NCBI RefSeq assembly: GCF_001571245.1
Contig: NZ_BCTK01000014.1
Location: 1-64,000 of the forward strand
DNA from: Achromobacter piechaudii NBRC 102461
Lineage (GTDB): Bacteria > Pseudomonadota > Gammaproteobacteria > Burkholderiales > Burkholderiaceae_B
Length of the DNA: 64,000 bases
Reading direction: 5' to 3'
Under the pieces are notes generated by a model. The model saw only the letters and a program-made list of their open reading frames with translations, was not told where the DNA came from and searched no databases. A program made the position numbers and the translations under genes. Of this stretch, positions 28,874 to 39,748 are shown one piece after another. Position 1 is the stretch's first letter. Each line of letters begins with the position of its first letter.

Positions 28874-30798
28874 TGTTCCCACTTGCCGGTATCGACGTTG
28901 CGCCCGGGCGCTCGATTCACGCCCTACGCGCGACGCGCGCCTTGATCGGGCGCTGCCTTGCATTGCTGGCAATGGCGTTGTTGCTGATGGGTTGGCAGCC
29001 GGCGCGCGCGGAAGCGGAATTTCTCGAACCCGAAAAAGCGTTCGTGTTCAGCGCGCAGATGGCCGCGCCCGATACGCTGGAGCTGCGCTTCAAGGTCGCG
29101 CCCGGCTACTACATGTACCGCGAGCGATTCGGCATCACGATCAGCCCGGCCGGCGCGACGACGCTGGGCGAGGCTGTCTACCCGAAGGGCGAGGTCAAGT
29201 ACGACCCGACCTTCGAAAAAGACATGGAAGTGTTCCACAAGGACGTGCTGATCCGCGTGCCGGTGGGCTCGGGCACTCAACCCTTTACCCTGACTTTGAC
29301 CGGTCAAGGCTGTGCAGACGCCGGCCTTTGCTATCCGCCCATGGACAGCAGCGTCAAGCTGACTCCGGTGGCTGGCGGATACGCGCTGGCGGGCGGACTG
29401 GCCGGGATAATGGGCCAGGCCACACAATCCGGGCAGGGCGCGTCGACCTCGTCAGCCACTGGCCTTGGCGCGCTGGTCAACGCGGGCGACACCGGCCTGG
29501 CCGATGCGCTGGGCGGGCTGGGTTGGGCCAAGACGGCGGGCGTGTTCCTGGTCCTGGGCTTGTTGCTGGCGTTCACGCCCTGCGTGCTGCCGATGATCCC
29601 CATTCTGTCTTCGATCGTGTTGGGCGGTGCCGCGCAGCCTCGGCCCTCGCGCGGGCGCGGCCTGGCTTTGGCTGCAACCTATGTGCTGGGCATGTCGGTG
29701 GTTTATACGGCTTTGGGCGTGGCCGCCGGCTTGAGCGGCGCCGGCCTCGCGGCATGGTTGCAGACCCCCTGGATCCTGACCCTGTTCGCGATCTTGCTGA
29801 CCGTATTGGCGCTGGCCATGTTCGACGTGTTCACGTTCCAGATGCCGTCGGGGGTGCAGGCCAAACTGTCGGAGCGTTCCTCGCGCGTGCCGGGCGGTCG
29901 CTACACGGGCGCGTTGGTGATGGGCGCCTTGTCCGCGCTGATCGTCGGGCCGTGCGTGGCCGCGCCGCTGGCGGGCGCGTTGTTGTATATCTCGCAGACC
30001 GGCGACGTGGTGCTGGGCGGTTCGGCGCTGTTCGCCATGGCGTGGGGCATGGGCGTGCCGCTGCTGATCGTGGGCGCGTCCTCGGGAGCCTTGCTGCCCA
30101 AGGCGGGTGCCTGGATGGACGGCGTCAAGCGCCTGTTCGGCATGCTGCTGTTGGCGACGGCGTGGTGGATGCTGATACCCGTGGTGCCAACCTGGGTGCA
30201 GATGACGGGCTGGGCCTTCCTGGCGGTCGTGTCGGCGGTGATGCTGCGCGCCTTTGATGCGCTGCCTGCCGGTGCTGGTGCGGGCCGCATGTTCGGCAAG
30301 GGGCTGGGCCTGCTGCTGGCGCTTGCCGCCGCCGCTTGGCTGGTGGGCGCGGCCAGCGGGGGGCGCGATGTGCTGCAACCGCTGTCGCACCTTGCCGCGC
30401 GTGGCGAGGCCTCGGCAGGCACGGCCGTGACCAAGGGCGAGCTCCAGTTCACCCGCGTGCGCAACATCGCGGAACTGGACGCGGTGCTGGCGCAAAGCAG
30501 CCAGCCGGTGATGCTGGATTTCTACGCGGATTGGTGCGTGTCGTGCCGCGAAATGGAGCGCTTCACTTTTACCGATCCGGGCGTCGCGCAGCGCATGTCG
30601 AACATGTTGCTGGTGCAAGCCGACGTGACGGCAAACAATGCCGACGATCGCGCATTGCTCAAACGCTTCCGGCTGTTCGGGCCGCCGGGAATCATGTTCT
30701 TCGAGCCGGGCGGCAAGGAGTTGCCGGAGGCGCGCGTCGTGGGCTTCCAGGACGCCAAGCGTTTCACGGAGTCGCTGGACAAGGTGCTCGTACGCTGA
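28873..30798 (+). CDS. dsbD: Thiol:disulfide interchange protein DsbD
   Basis: Carries electrons from cytoplasmic thioredoxin to the periplasm. All three domains and six redox cysteines are visible: signal peptide to about residue 47; periplasmic alpha domain with Cys147/Cys153; eight-helix membrane domain with Cys237 (TPCVLPM) and Cys361 (GPCVAAP); thioredoxin-like domain with C555-V-S-C558. 641 aa. It would keep apocytochromes reduced for the ResBC machinery encoded downstream. The 40-bp tandem repeat begins in its last codons. Confidence 0.95.
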   Translation: MFPLAGIDVAPGRSIHALRATRALIGRCLALLAMALLLMGWQPARAEAEFLEPEKAFVFSAQMAAPDTLELRFKVAPGYYMYRERFGITISPAGATTLGEAVYPKGEVKYDPTFEKDMEVFHKDVLIRVPVGSGTQPFTLTLTGQGCADAGLCYPPMDSSVKLTPVAGGYALAGGLAGIMGQATQSGQGASTSSATGLGALVNAGDTGLADALGGLGWAKTAGVFLVLGLLLAFTPCVLPMIPILSSIVLGGAAQPRPSRGRGLALAATYVLGMSVVYTALGVAAGLSGAGLAAWLQTPWILTLFAILLTVLALAMFDVFTFQMPSGVQAKLSERSSRVPGGRYTGALVMGALSALIVGPCVAAPLAGALLYISQTGDVVLGGSALFAMAWGMGVPLLIVGASSGALLPKAGAWMDGVKRLFGMLLLATAWWMLIPVVPTWVQMTGWAFLAVVSAVMLRAFDALPAGAGAGRMFGKGLGLLLALAAAAWLVGAASGGRDVLQPLSHLAARGEASAGTAVTKGELQFTRVRNIAELDAVLAQSSQPVMLDFYADWCVSCREMERFTFTDPGVAQRMSNMLLVQADVTANNADDRALLKRFRLFGPPGIMFFEPGGKELPEARVVGFQDAKRFTESLDKVLVR

Positions 30799-30960
30799 CC
30801 TTGATGCCCGCGCGCTGACTCAAGGTGCGCGTAGGCTACCTTGTGCTCGCGCACTGACTCAAGCTGCTCGTACGCGACCTTGATGCTCACGCGCTGACCC
30901 AAGGTGCGCGTAGGCTGGCCTCGGGCGCATGCACCGACCAAGGTGCTGGTGCGCTGGCGG
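30781..30960 (+). repeat. Degenerate ~40-bp tandem repeat from the dsbD 3' end
   Basis: Four and a half units starting AAGSTGC: 30781-30821, 30822-30860, 30861-30900, 30901-30939 and a partial 30940-30960. Units 1 and 3 share TGCTCGTACGC and ACCTTGATG; units 2 and 4 share AAGGTGCGCGTAGGCT. So there is a higher-order ~80-bp period. Unit 1 is coding (the last five dsbD codons and stop); the rest is intergenic. Confidence 0.8.
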
Positions 30961-31026
30961 CGGCCGATATACCATGGCGACTGCGCCGCGTGGGCGGCGC
31001 ATCCCAACCCCTCCAGGCCGGCGCCC

Positions 31027-31962
31027 GTGACGTCCCCGACAGTTGATGCAAGCCAGGACCGAAACGGTCTGATCTATGTTCAATTGATGTTCGTCATGGC
31101 CACATGGGGCCTGAACATCGTCTCCATCAAATACCTCACGCAGCACATGGACATCCAGGCGCTTGCCGCCGTGCGGATCGTCATTGCGTTCATTACCGTC
31201 ACTCTCATCATCAAGGCCCGCCGAGGCCGAGTGCCCAAGCTGGGCCGCATGGAATTGGGCTGGGTGGCGCTCGCCGGTTTCCTGGTGGTGTACGCGCATC
31301 AGGTGGCGCTGGTGTCCGGGCTGCGGTTTTCGTCGGCCGCCAACGGCACGCTCATCATGGCCACGAGTCCCTTGCTGTCGGCGTTGCTGGCCGCGCTGTT
31401 CTATCGCGAAAAACTGACGATGGTGCGCATCTGCGGCGCCTTGCTCGGCCTGTTGGGCGTGGGCATGGTGGTGGCCGGTAGCGGCGCGCAATTCGGGCTG
31501 AACGGGTGGGGCGATGCGGTCGTATTCGTGGCCGTGCTGGTGTTTGTGTTTGGCGGGCTCGTCATCCAGCGCATGTCGCGCACGATGGATCCGCTGGGCA
31601 TGCTTTGGTATATGTACCTGGCGGGCGGGTTGATGCTGGTCGCGCACGCGGCGGTCACGCCGTCTTCCTACCAGACGGATACGTGGCAGATGACGTGGTG
31701 GCCGTGGCTCGTCCTGCTGTTTTCGGCGGTGATCGCCTCTGGCGTCAGCAACATCATCTGGAACGCCGGCATCGCGCGATTGGGCATCAGCCGTGCCGCG
31801 TTGTTCGTCAACTGGCTGCCGATATTCGGACTGCTGTTTGCCTCGCTATTCCTGGACGAACACGTCACCTTGACCCATGTGCTGGGCCTGGCCTGCGTGT
31901 TGGGAGGAACGTGGCTGGGGCTGCGCCGAACCGCGCCTGCCCCGGCCCGGCAACGCGCCTGA
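31027..31962 (+). CDS. EamA/DMT-family membrane exporter
   Basis: Ten hydrophobic segments in two homologous halves (EamA domains), about 311 aa; such proteins export metabolites or amino acids, substrate unknown. GTG at 31027 is the preferred start because the first membrane helix begins 17 residues later; an open frame continues back to 30904 into the tandem repeat and would give a basic 41-residue leader. The Shine-Dalgarno is weak either way. Confidence 0.8.
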   Translation: MTSPTVDASQDRNGLIYVQLMFVMATWGLNIVSIKYLTQHMDIQALAAVRIVIAFITVTLIIKARRGRVPKLGRMELGWVALAGFLVVYAHQVALVSGLRFSSAANGTLIMATSPLLSALLAALFYREKLTMVRICGALLGLLGVGMVVAGSGAQFGLNGWGDAVVFVAVLVFVFGGLVIQRMSRTMDPLGMLWYMYLAGGLMLVAHAAVTPSSYQTDTWQMTWWPWLVLLFSAVIASGVSNIIWNAGIARLGISRAALFVNWLPIFGLLFASLFLDEHVTLTHVLGLACVLGGTWLGLRRTAPAPARQRA

Positions 31963-31978
31963 TCACCTGCAACGCGAA

Positions 31979-31995
31979 CCGGCCGCGCAGGCCGG
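31979..31995. terminator. Short hairpin between convergent genes
   Basis: CCGGCC/GGCCGG with a five-base loop, between the convergent EamA gene and hemB. There is no T-tract, so its function as a terminator is uncertain. Confidence 0.35.
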
Positions 31996-32014
31996 CCCGC
32001 ATCGCAAGGGGCGA

Positions 32015-33651
<1,637 letters not shown>

Positions 33652-33873
33652 GGATGGGCTTTGGATACGGTTGGTTTCGAGCCCTATTGTATAATCCGGC
33701 GTTTGCAACAGTGGTCCCCGTGCGCGGAGCCGTCTTTTTTGCTTACTGTTTAGGTGCCAGCGGCATCTTGGCAGGCAGATTGGGCAAATGAGGTTCGATA
33801 CGGTTTTCCAGGGTGTGCGGGGCAGGCGTGGGCGCCTTTTTGCGCCTTGATCGATGTGATCGTCGAGGTCTTC

Positions 33874-34575
33874 ATGAAGCGTGTGCTGTCCCGGATGTTG
33901 GTTGCGAGCGGGCTGTTGCTCGGCGCCTCCGCCTTCTCTACACCCAGTTTCGCCGCCGACGGCGCTGCCGGCCCGGCCAAGCCAGATGCCGCCAAGGGCG
34001 GTCAGCTGTTTGATCAGGGTGACGCCTCACGGGGCATCATTGCCTGTGCGTCCTGTCATGGCGCGGCGGGCAATAGCACCATCCCGGTGAATCCCAACCT
34101 GGCCGCGCAACCCCACGAATATCTGGCCAAGCAACTGGCCGATTTCCAGATCAAGCAGGGCGCCAAGCTGCCCGTGCGCAATGGCGCGGGGGGCAATCCC
34201 ACCCCGATGACCGCCATGGCGCAGAATCTGACGCCAGCGGACATGCAGAACATTGCGCTGTATCTGGCTCAACAACCCCTGAAAGAGCCCGCCACCGCAG
34301 GCCAGGAGAAGTTGGTTGAGCTGGGTCAGAAGATCTGGCGCGGCGGTTTGCCCGAACGCAATGTGCCCGCCTGCGCGGCGTGCCACTCTGCCAATGGCGC
34401 TGGCATGCCCGCCCAGTACCCCCGCCTGTCGGGGCAGTTCCCCATGTACATCGAAGAGCAGCTCAAGCTGTTCCGCAGTGGCGACCGCAAGAACGACATC
34501 ATGTTCGCGATCGCCGACCGCATGTCGGACGCCGATATCAAGGCAGTGTCCGACTACGCAGCGGGCCTGCGGTAA
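33874..34575 (+). CDS. Diheme cytochrome c4
   Basis: Periplasmic electron carrier to terminal oxidases. Signal peptide ends near ASAFSTPSFA (residue 26-30). Two haem motifs, CASCH (Cys58, Cys61, His62) and CAACH (Cys167, Cys170, His171), lie in two homologous class-I domains; axial Met candidates are in NPTPMTAMAQ and NDIMFAIADRM. 233 aa. Start chosen for GAGG at 33864-33867. A possible promoter is TATAAT at 33690-33695, with a poor -35. Precedes the ResBC synthase genes. Confidence 0.93.
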   Translation: MKRVLSRMLVASGLLLGASAFSTPSFAADGAAGPAKPDAAKGGQLFDQGDASRGIIACASCHGAAGNSTIPVNPNLAAQPHEYLAKQLADFQIKQGAKLPVRNGAGGNPTPMTAMAQNLTPADMQNIALYLAQQPLKEPATAGQEKLVELGQKIWRGGLPERNVPACAACHSANGAGMPAQYPRLSGQFPMYIEEQLKLFRSGDRKNDIMFAIADRMSDADIKAVSDYAAGLR

Positions 34576-34626
34576 GCGTAGGCCGGCAACACGCGCGGCT
34601 GGTCCGCGTTCATGCAACCTGAGCGT

Positions 34627-34645
34627 AGCGGAACCTGGTTCCGCT
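34627..34645. promoter_or_regulatory. Perfect 19-bp palindrome upstream of resB
   Basis: AGCGGAACC-T-GGTTCCGCT, nine-base arms about a single central base. The tiny loop makes it a better duplex-DNA operator than an RNA hairpin. It lies 68 bp before resB and 52 bp after the cytochrome c4 stop. Confidence 0.5.
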
Positions 34646-34660
34646 GCGCGCTGTCTATGA

Positions 34661-34693
34661 GGGGGGTAGCCGATCGCGCGGCCCCCCTTTTTT
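34661..34693 (+). terminator. Terminator abutting the resB start codon
   Basis: GGGGGG (34661-34666) pairs with CCCCCC (34682-34687), an inner CCG/CGG extends the stem, and six T follow (34688-34693). The resB ATG is at 34695, one base after the T-run, so the stem occupies the place of a ribosome binding site. Confidence 0.85.
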
Positions 34694-34694
34694 C

Positions 34695-36773
34695 ATGAAT
34701 TCAACACGCACCCACACCCGCCCCTCTTTGCGCAGCCTGCCTCAAGACTTCTTCGAACTGCTCGGTTCGATGCGGTTTGCCGTCAGCCTGCTGATGTTCA
34801 TCTGCGTGGCGAGCCTGGTGGGCACGGTGTTGCAGCAGAACCGCTCATCCAGCAACTACATCGACCAGTTCGGACCGTTCTGGTACGAGGTGTTCGACAA
34901 GTTTTCGATCTGGCACGTCTACAACAGTTGGTGGTTCCTGCTGATCATGGGTTTCCTGGTCGTGTCGACCTCGGTCTGCCTGATCCGCAATGCCCCCAAG
35001 ATGCTGCGCGACGCGCGCTCGTTCCGCGAACATGTGCGCGCCAGCAGCCTGCGCGCGTTTCCCCACCGCGTTGAAACCGAAGAACCCACCGACGTCGCGC
35101 AGACTTCGGCGGGCCTGAAAACGCTGCTGGAGCGGCTGGGCTATGCCGTGCGCGAGCGCCGCGACGCCGATGGCGTGCTGCTGGCGGCCAAGAAAGGCAG
35201 CGCCAATCGGCTGGGTTATGTGTTCGCGCATGCCGCCATGGTCATCATCTGCATCGGGGGTCTGCTCGACAGCGAATTGCCGGTGCGCCTTCAGGTCATG
35301 TTTGGCGGCAAGCAACCCATTGTCGACAACATGCTGATATCGCAGGTGCCGGAAAGCGGCCGCCTGTCGGTCAACAACCCCAGTTTTCGCGCCAGCGTGC
35401 TGGTGCCTGAAGGCGGCCAGGCGAGCACGGCGGTGGTGATGGTGGGCGACGGCGCGCTGGTGCAGCCGATGCCCTTCACGCTGAAGCTGAAGAAATTCGT
35501 CGTCGATTACTACTCCACCGGCATGCCCAGCCGCTTTGCCAGCGAAGTGGAAGTCACCGACCCCGACACCGGCAAGACCTTCGATTCCACCATCGAAGTC
35601 AACGAGCCGCTGCGCTTCAAGGGCATGACCGTCTACCAGTCCAGTTTCGACGACGGCGGCAGCACGGTGGTGTTGAAGGGCTACCCGCTGGTCGGCGCCA
35701 ATGACGCGACGTTCTCCGTTGACGGCACGGTGGGCAAGACCAGCGAAGTGACCGCGCAGACGGCGCGCGGCGCGCGCAGCATGGGCGTGGAAATCACGGC
35801 GATGCGCCCGATCAACGTCGAGGACCTGACACGCGGCGACCCCAAGGGCGCCAACCAGAGCTTCGCCGAACATGTGGCTTCGGTGTCGGGCAGCGCGGCG
35901 GGCAAAAAGAATGAGAACCTGCGCAACGTGGGGCCCAGCGTCGAATACAAGCTGATCGACGATGCCGGCCAGGCGCACGAATTCCAGAACTACATGTTGC
36001 CTGTCGAGCTGGACGGCGCCAGCGTGTTCCTGGCCGGCGTGCGCAACAATGCGTCCGAGCCGTTCCGCTACCTGCGCATTCCGGCGGATGAGGACAGCTC
36101 GATCGCTGAATTCATGCGCCTGCGCGCCACGCTGGCCGACCCGGCCGCGCGCCAGGAAGCCGCAAGGCGCTTCGCTGAACGCAACAGCCCGTCGGGCGCG
36201 GATCGCCAGCCCCTGCAAACCGCCGCCGAGCGCGCGCTGGAGACCTTTGCCTCGGGCGGCCTGCAAGCGGTGGCTGCGTTCCTGCAAGCCAACACGCCGC
36301 CCGCCGACCTGGAGCGCGCGGCGGACGTGGTGATCCGGCTGATCGGCGCCAGCATGAATGAATTGCGTGCCATCGAACGCGAACGCGCCGGTCTGCCGCC
36401 TGTGGCCGTGGACGGCCCGGAAGGCGAACGCGCCGTCGTCTGGTCGCGCCTGGCGGTGGCGGCGCTGTCCGACCTGACGGTCTATCCGGCTCCGGTGTTC
36501 CTGTCGCTGGCGGATTTCAATCACGTGCAGGCCAGCGTGTTCCAGGTCAGCCGTACGCCGGGCAAGAATACGGTCTACCTGGGCAGTCTTTTGCTGGTGC
36601 TGGGTGTATTTTCGATGTTCTACATCCGCGACCGCCGCATCTGGATCTGGGTCAAGCCGCAAGGCAGCGGCAGCAGCGTCCTGGCGGCCATGACGTCCCA
36701 GAAGCGTACACTCGACTTCAATCAAGAGTTTGAACGCTTCAAGCAGGCGCTGTTGCGCCAGAAGAGGCCTTAA
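34695..36773 (+). CDS. resB: Cytochrome c biogenesis protein ResB (CcsB)
   Basis: System II haem handling partner of ResC. 692 aa: three N-terminal membrane helices (MRFAVSLLMFICVASLVGTVLQQN, WWFLLIMGFLVVST, YVFAHAAMVIICIGGLLD), a large periplasmic domain (about residues 210-620) and one C-terminal helix (LGSLLLVLGVFSMFY). The annotated ATG is one base downstream of a terminator and has no Shine-Dalgarno. Confidence 0.93.
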   Translation: MNSTRTHTRPSLRSLPQDFFELLGSMRFAVSLLMFICVASLVGTVLQQNRSSSNYIDQFGPFWYEVFDKFSIWHVYNSWWFLLIMGFLVVSTSVCLIRNAPKMLRDARSFREHVRASSLRAFPHRVETEEPTDVAQTSAGLKTLLERLGYAVRERRDADGVLLAAKKGSANRLGYVFAHAAMVIICIGGLLDSELPVRLQVMFGGKQPIVDNMLISQVPESGRLSVNNPSFRASVLVPEGGQASTAVVMVGDGALVQPMPFTLKLKKFVVDYYSTGMPSRFASEVEVTDPDTGKTFDSTIEVNEPLRFKGMTVYQSSFDDGGSTVVLKGYPLVGANDATFSVDGTVGKTSEVTAQTARGARSMGVEITAMRPINVEDLTRGDPKGANQSFAEHVASVSGSAAGKKNENLRNVGPSVEYKLIDDAGQAHEFQNYMLPVELDGASVFLAGVRNNASEPFRYLRIPADEDSSIAEFMRLRATLADPAARQEAARRFAERNSPSGADRQPLQTAAERALETFASGGLQAVAAFLQANTPPADLERAADVVIRLIGASMNELRAIERERAGLPPVAVDGPEGERAVVWSRLAVAALSDLTVYPAPVFLSLADFNHVQASVFQVSRTPGKNTVYLGSLLLVLGVFSMFYIRDRRIWIWVKPQGSGSSVLAAMTSQKRTLDFNQEFERFKQALLRQKRP

Positions 36774-36781
36774 GGTTTTTT

Positions 36782-38149
36782 ATGTCGACGACGACCTCCC
36801 CGCACCCTTCCTCGCCGGACACGCTGAACGCGTCCCCAGATACCTTGTGGCAGGACAGCCTGTCGGAAACCGGCGACAGCCGCGCCCGACGCGGCAAGCC
36901 CGACTGGACCGACGTGGTGTTCTTCCTGCTGCTGGCGGTGGGCGCTGCGTTTGCGCTGACCCGCCACGGCAACTCGATGGACTACTACGAGAAGATCATC
37001 CTGTGCGGCACCGTGCCCGCGCTGGCCTGGTTGGGCTGGCTGTGGCGTCCGTTGCGCCGCTTGATGGTCGCCTGTGCCATCGCGGCGGGGCTGGCGTTGA
37101 TGCTTTACGGCAATGACCTGGCCCGCGCCGAGCACGTGTTCTTCCTGAAATACCTGTTCTCTTCCCAGTCAGCCATTTTGTGGATGTGCGCGCTGTTCGC
37201 ACTGGCCATGGTCTGTTACTGGATCGGCGTATTAAGCCCCACGGCCGCGTGGCTGGGCACGGCGCTGACTTGGGGCGCGGTGTTCGCCGGCGTGACGGGT
37301 CTGCTGGTGCGCTGGCGCGAAGGCCATCTGATGGGGCCCGACCTGGGGCACATCCCCGTCAGCAACCTCTACGAAGTCTTCGTACTGTTCTCGCTGATCA
37401 CGGCGCTGTTCTATCTGTATTACGAACGCAAGTACGCCACGCGCGCGCTGGGCGGATTCGTGCTGCTGGTGGTGACCTCGGCCGTCGTGTTTCTGCTGTG
37501 GTATTCCTTTACGCGCGATGCAGGTCAGATCCAGCCGCTGGTGCCCGCCCTGAAAAGCTGGTGGATGAAGCTGCACGTGCCCGCCAATTTCATCGGCTAC
37601 GGCACGTTCTCGCTGGCCGCGATGGTGGGCTTTGCCTATCTGATCAAGCAGCACGGGCAGACGACGTCCTGGCTCAAGCTGGCCCCCTTGTTCGTGCTGG
37701 GCGTGTTGCTTTGCGCTGAACCGATGGTGTTCCGCACCGATGGTTTGTCGGCCACCTGGATGCTCTACTTCGGTGTGGGCGCGGTAATCGTGGGCGCTAT
37801 TCTGTTGGGCCGCCGCCGTATCGCCGCCGCGCTGCCGTCGCTGGAGGTGCTGGACGACATCATGTATCGCGCCATCGCGATCGGCTTCGCCTTCTTCACC
37901 GTGGCGACGATCCTGGGCGCGTTGTGGGCGGCCGATGCCTGGGGCGCGTACTGGCAGTGGGACCCCAAGGAAACCTGGGCGCTGATCGTCTGGCTGAACT
38001 ACGCGGCCTGGCTGCACATGCGTCTGATCAAAGGCCTGCGCGGCACCATGGCGGCCTACTGGGCGCTGATGGGTCTTCTGATTACCGGCTTCGCTTTCCT
38101 GGGCGTGAATATGTTCCTGTCCGGGCTGCATTCGTACGGGCAGCTGTGA
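36782..38149 (+). CDS. resC: Cytochrome c synthase subunit ResC (CcsA)
   Basis: Attaches haem to periplasmic apocytochromes with ResB. 455 aa, several membrane helices; the tryptophan-rich haem motif WGAYWQWDPKETWALI is near residue 380, and histidines in membrane helices (e.g. KLHVPANFIGYG) are candidate haem ligands. A 50-residue N-terminal extension precedes the first helix. Eight bases after resB. Confidence 0.94.
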   Translation: MSTTTSPHPSSPDTLNASPDTLWQDSLSETGDSRARRGKPDWTDVVFFLLLAVGAAFALTRHGNSMDYYEKIILCGTVPALAWLGWLWRPLRRLMVACAIAAGLALMLYGNDLARAEHVFFLKYLFSSQSAILWMCALFALAMVCYWIGVLSPTAAWLGTALTWGAVFAGVTGLLVRWREGHLMGPDLGHIPVSNLYEVFVLFSLITALFYLYYERKYATRALGGFVLLVVTSAVVFLLWYSFTRDAGQIQPLVPALKSWWMKLHVPANFIGYGTFSLAAMVGFAYLIKQHGQTTSWLKLAPLFVLGVLLCAEPMVFRTDGLSATWMLYFGVGAVIVGAILLGRRRIAAALPSLEVLDDIMYRAIAIGFAFFTVATILGALWAADAWGAYWQWDPKETWALIVWLNYAAWLHMRLIKGLRGTMAAYWALMGLLITGFAFLGVNMFLSGLHSYGQL

Positions 38150-38166
38150 GAAAAAGCCCGACGTAG

Positions 38167-38190
38167 AAAAGGCCCGCAAGGGCCTTTTTT
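38167..38190. terminator. Bidirectional terminator after resC
   Basis: AAAAGGCCC/GGGCCTTTT with a GCAA loop and six T; A-run on the other side serves lysA on the minus strand. Confidence 0.9.
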
Positions 38191-38254
38191 ATTGGTGCGA
38201 AGAATGATCGCCCCAGGTGCTGACGAAGGCGCGGCGATACCGCGCGGATGAAAG

Positions 38255-39544
38255 CTACAGCGTCGATTCGCCGCGCAGCAGGTCGTCCAGCGTTTCGCGT
38301 TGGCGCACCACGTGGTAGTTGCTGCCATCGACCATGACCTCGGCGGCGCGGGCGCGCGTGTTGTAGTTGCTGGCCATGGCCATGCTGTACGCGCCGGCCG
38401 ATTCCACTGCCAGCACGTCGCCTTGCTGGATCGCCAGTGCGCGGCCCTTGGCCAGCCAGTCGGCGCTTTCGCATACCGGGCCCACGATGTCGTACTCGAC
38501 AAGGTCGCCGGCACGCGGGCGCAGCGGTTGCACGCCATGGTATGCGTCGTACAGCGCGGGGCGCAGCAGATCGTTCATGGCGGCATCGACGATGGCGAAA
38601 TTGCGCGCGTCCGAATGCTTGAGATATTGCACCGTGGTCAACAGCACGCCGGCATTGCCGACCAGCGAGCGACCCGGCTCCAGGATCAGGTGCAAATGCC
38701 CCTGGCCCCGCGCATTCAATCGTTCAAACACCTGGTCCAACAAGGCCTTGGGTGACGGAGGCGTCTCGTCCGTATAGCGGATGCCCAAGCCACCGCCCAG
38801 GTCCAGATGCGCGATGCGGATGCCGGCCTGGTCCAGTTGCCCGATGAGGTCCAGCAGTTTTTCCAGCGCGTCGAAATAGGGGCTGATGTCGGTCAGCTGC
38901 GAACCGATATGGCAATCGACGCCCACGATCTCCAGGCCCGGCAGCGCCTGCGCGGTCAGGTAGACGTCCAGTGCCGATTCAATGGCGATGCCGAACTTGT
39001 TTTCTTTCAGGCCGGTGGAAATGTAGGGGTGCGTCTGGGCATCCACGTCGGGGTTCACGCGCAGCGATACCGGCGCGCGCATTCCCATTTCCTGGGCCAC
39101 GTCCGACAGCCGGCGCAATTCGCCTTCGGATTCGACGTTGAAGCACTTCACCCCGGCGGCCAGTGCGTCGCGCATTTCCCAGACTTGCTTGCCGACGCCG
39201 GAAAAGACGATCTTGGCGGGGTCCGCGCCCACGGCCAGGGCGCGTTTGAGCTCCCCGCCCGAAACAATGTCAAAGCCCGCGCCAAGCCGCACGAATTCCT
39301 TGAGCACGGCCAGGTTGGAATTGGCTTTCATGCCGTAGCAGACCAGCACGGGAAGCGGCCCGATGGCGCTGCGATAGGTCTCCCAGGCGGCCTTGAGCGC
39401 CGCGCGGGAATAGACGTACAGCGGGGTGCCTAGCCCATGCGCCAGATGGTCCAGGGGCACATCCTCGGCGTACAGTACGTTATTGCGGTACTGGAAGTAG
39501 GGATGGCCGGCCAGCTCTGGCGGCACGGGAAAGGCTGTCGTCAT
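38255..39544 (-). CDS. lysA: Diaminopimelate decarboxylase
   Basis: PLP enzyme making lysine from meso-diaminopimelate; 429 aa. The PLP lysine is in PVLVCYGMKANSN; the phosphate loop/glycine stretch DLGGGLGIRY and the active-site CESADWLAKGR are present. Stop codon is 64 bases from the terminator. It overlaps the lptM stop by four bases, as in the lptM-lysA pairs of many proteobacteria. Confidence 0.95.
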   Translation of the reverse strand: MTTAFPVPPELAGHPYFQYRNNVLYAEDVPLDHLAHGLGTPLYVYSRAALKAAWETYRSAIGPLPVLVCYGMKANSNLAVLKEFVRLGAGFDIVSGGELKRALAVGADPAKIVFSGVGKQVWEMRDALAAGVKCFNVESEGELRRLSDVAQEMGMRAPVSLRVNPDVDAQTHPYISTGLKENKFGIAIESALDVYLTAQALPGLEIVGVDCHIGSQLTDISPYFDALEKLLDLIGQLDQAGIRIAHLDLGGGLGIRYTDETPPSPKALLDQVFERLNARGQGHLHLILEPGRSLVGNAGVLLTTVQYLKHSDARNFAIVDAAMNDLLRPALYDAYHGVQPLRPRAGDLVEYDIVGPVCESADWLAKGRALAIQQGDVLAVESAGAYSMAMASNYNTRARAAEVMVDGSNYHVVRQRETLDDLLRGESTL

Positions 39545-39693
39545 GGGATTGTCGGGGCAGGAGGAATTTGCGACGCCGGCTGAGGGTTGGACGGCGGTTT
39601 GCCGTCAGGCGTCGGCATATACAAAGGCCCCTTGTACCCGCAGGCCGCTACCATGCCGGAGGCCACAAGCGTGGCTACAATGCGAAGAGCCAT
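39541..39693 (-). CDS. lptM: Small lipoprotein LptM (YifL-like)
   Basis: 50-aa lipoprotein: ATLVASGMVAAC is a lipobox (Cys about 18) followed by the diagnostic GYKGPLYMP, then a Pro/Ser tail. In E. coli LptM assists LptD/LptE maturation. Start at 39693 chosen because the longer frame overlaps cyaY antisense. Lies divergent to cyaY and ahead of lysA. Confidence 0.85.
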   Translation of the reverse strand: MALRIVATLVASGMVAACGYKGPLYMPTPDGKPPSNPQPASQIPPAPTIP

Positions 39694-39748
39694 GCGGCTG
39701 AATGCCAATTGGAACACTGGGAACTCCGTAATTCTTGCAGGCTCGATT

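Noticed and set aside
30781-30960. CRISPR array
   Set aside because: Contiguous units without unique spacers; repeats are degenerate and start inside a coding sequence.
34845-36725. 626-codon antisense frame in resB
   Set aside because: His/Arg/Ala-rich shadow opposite a recognised membrane protein.
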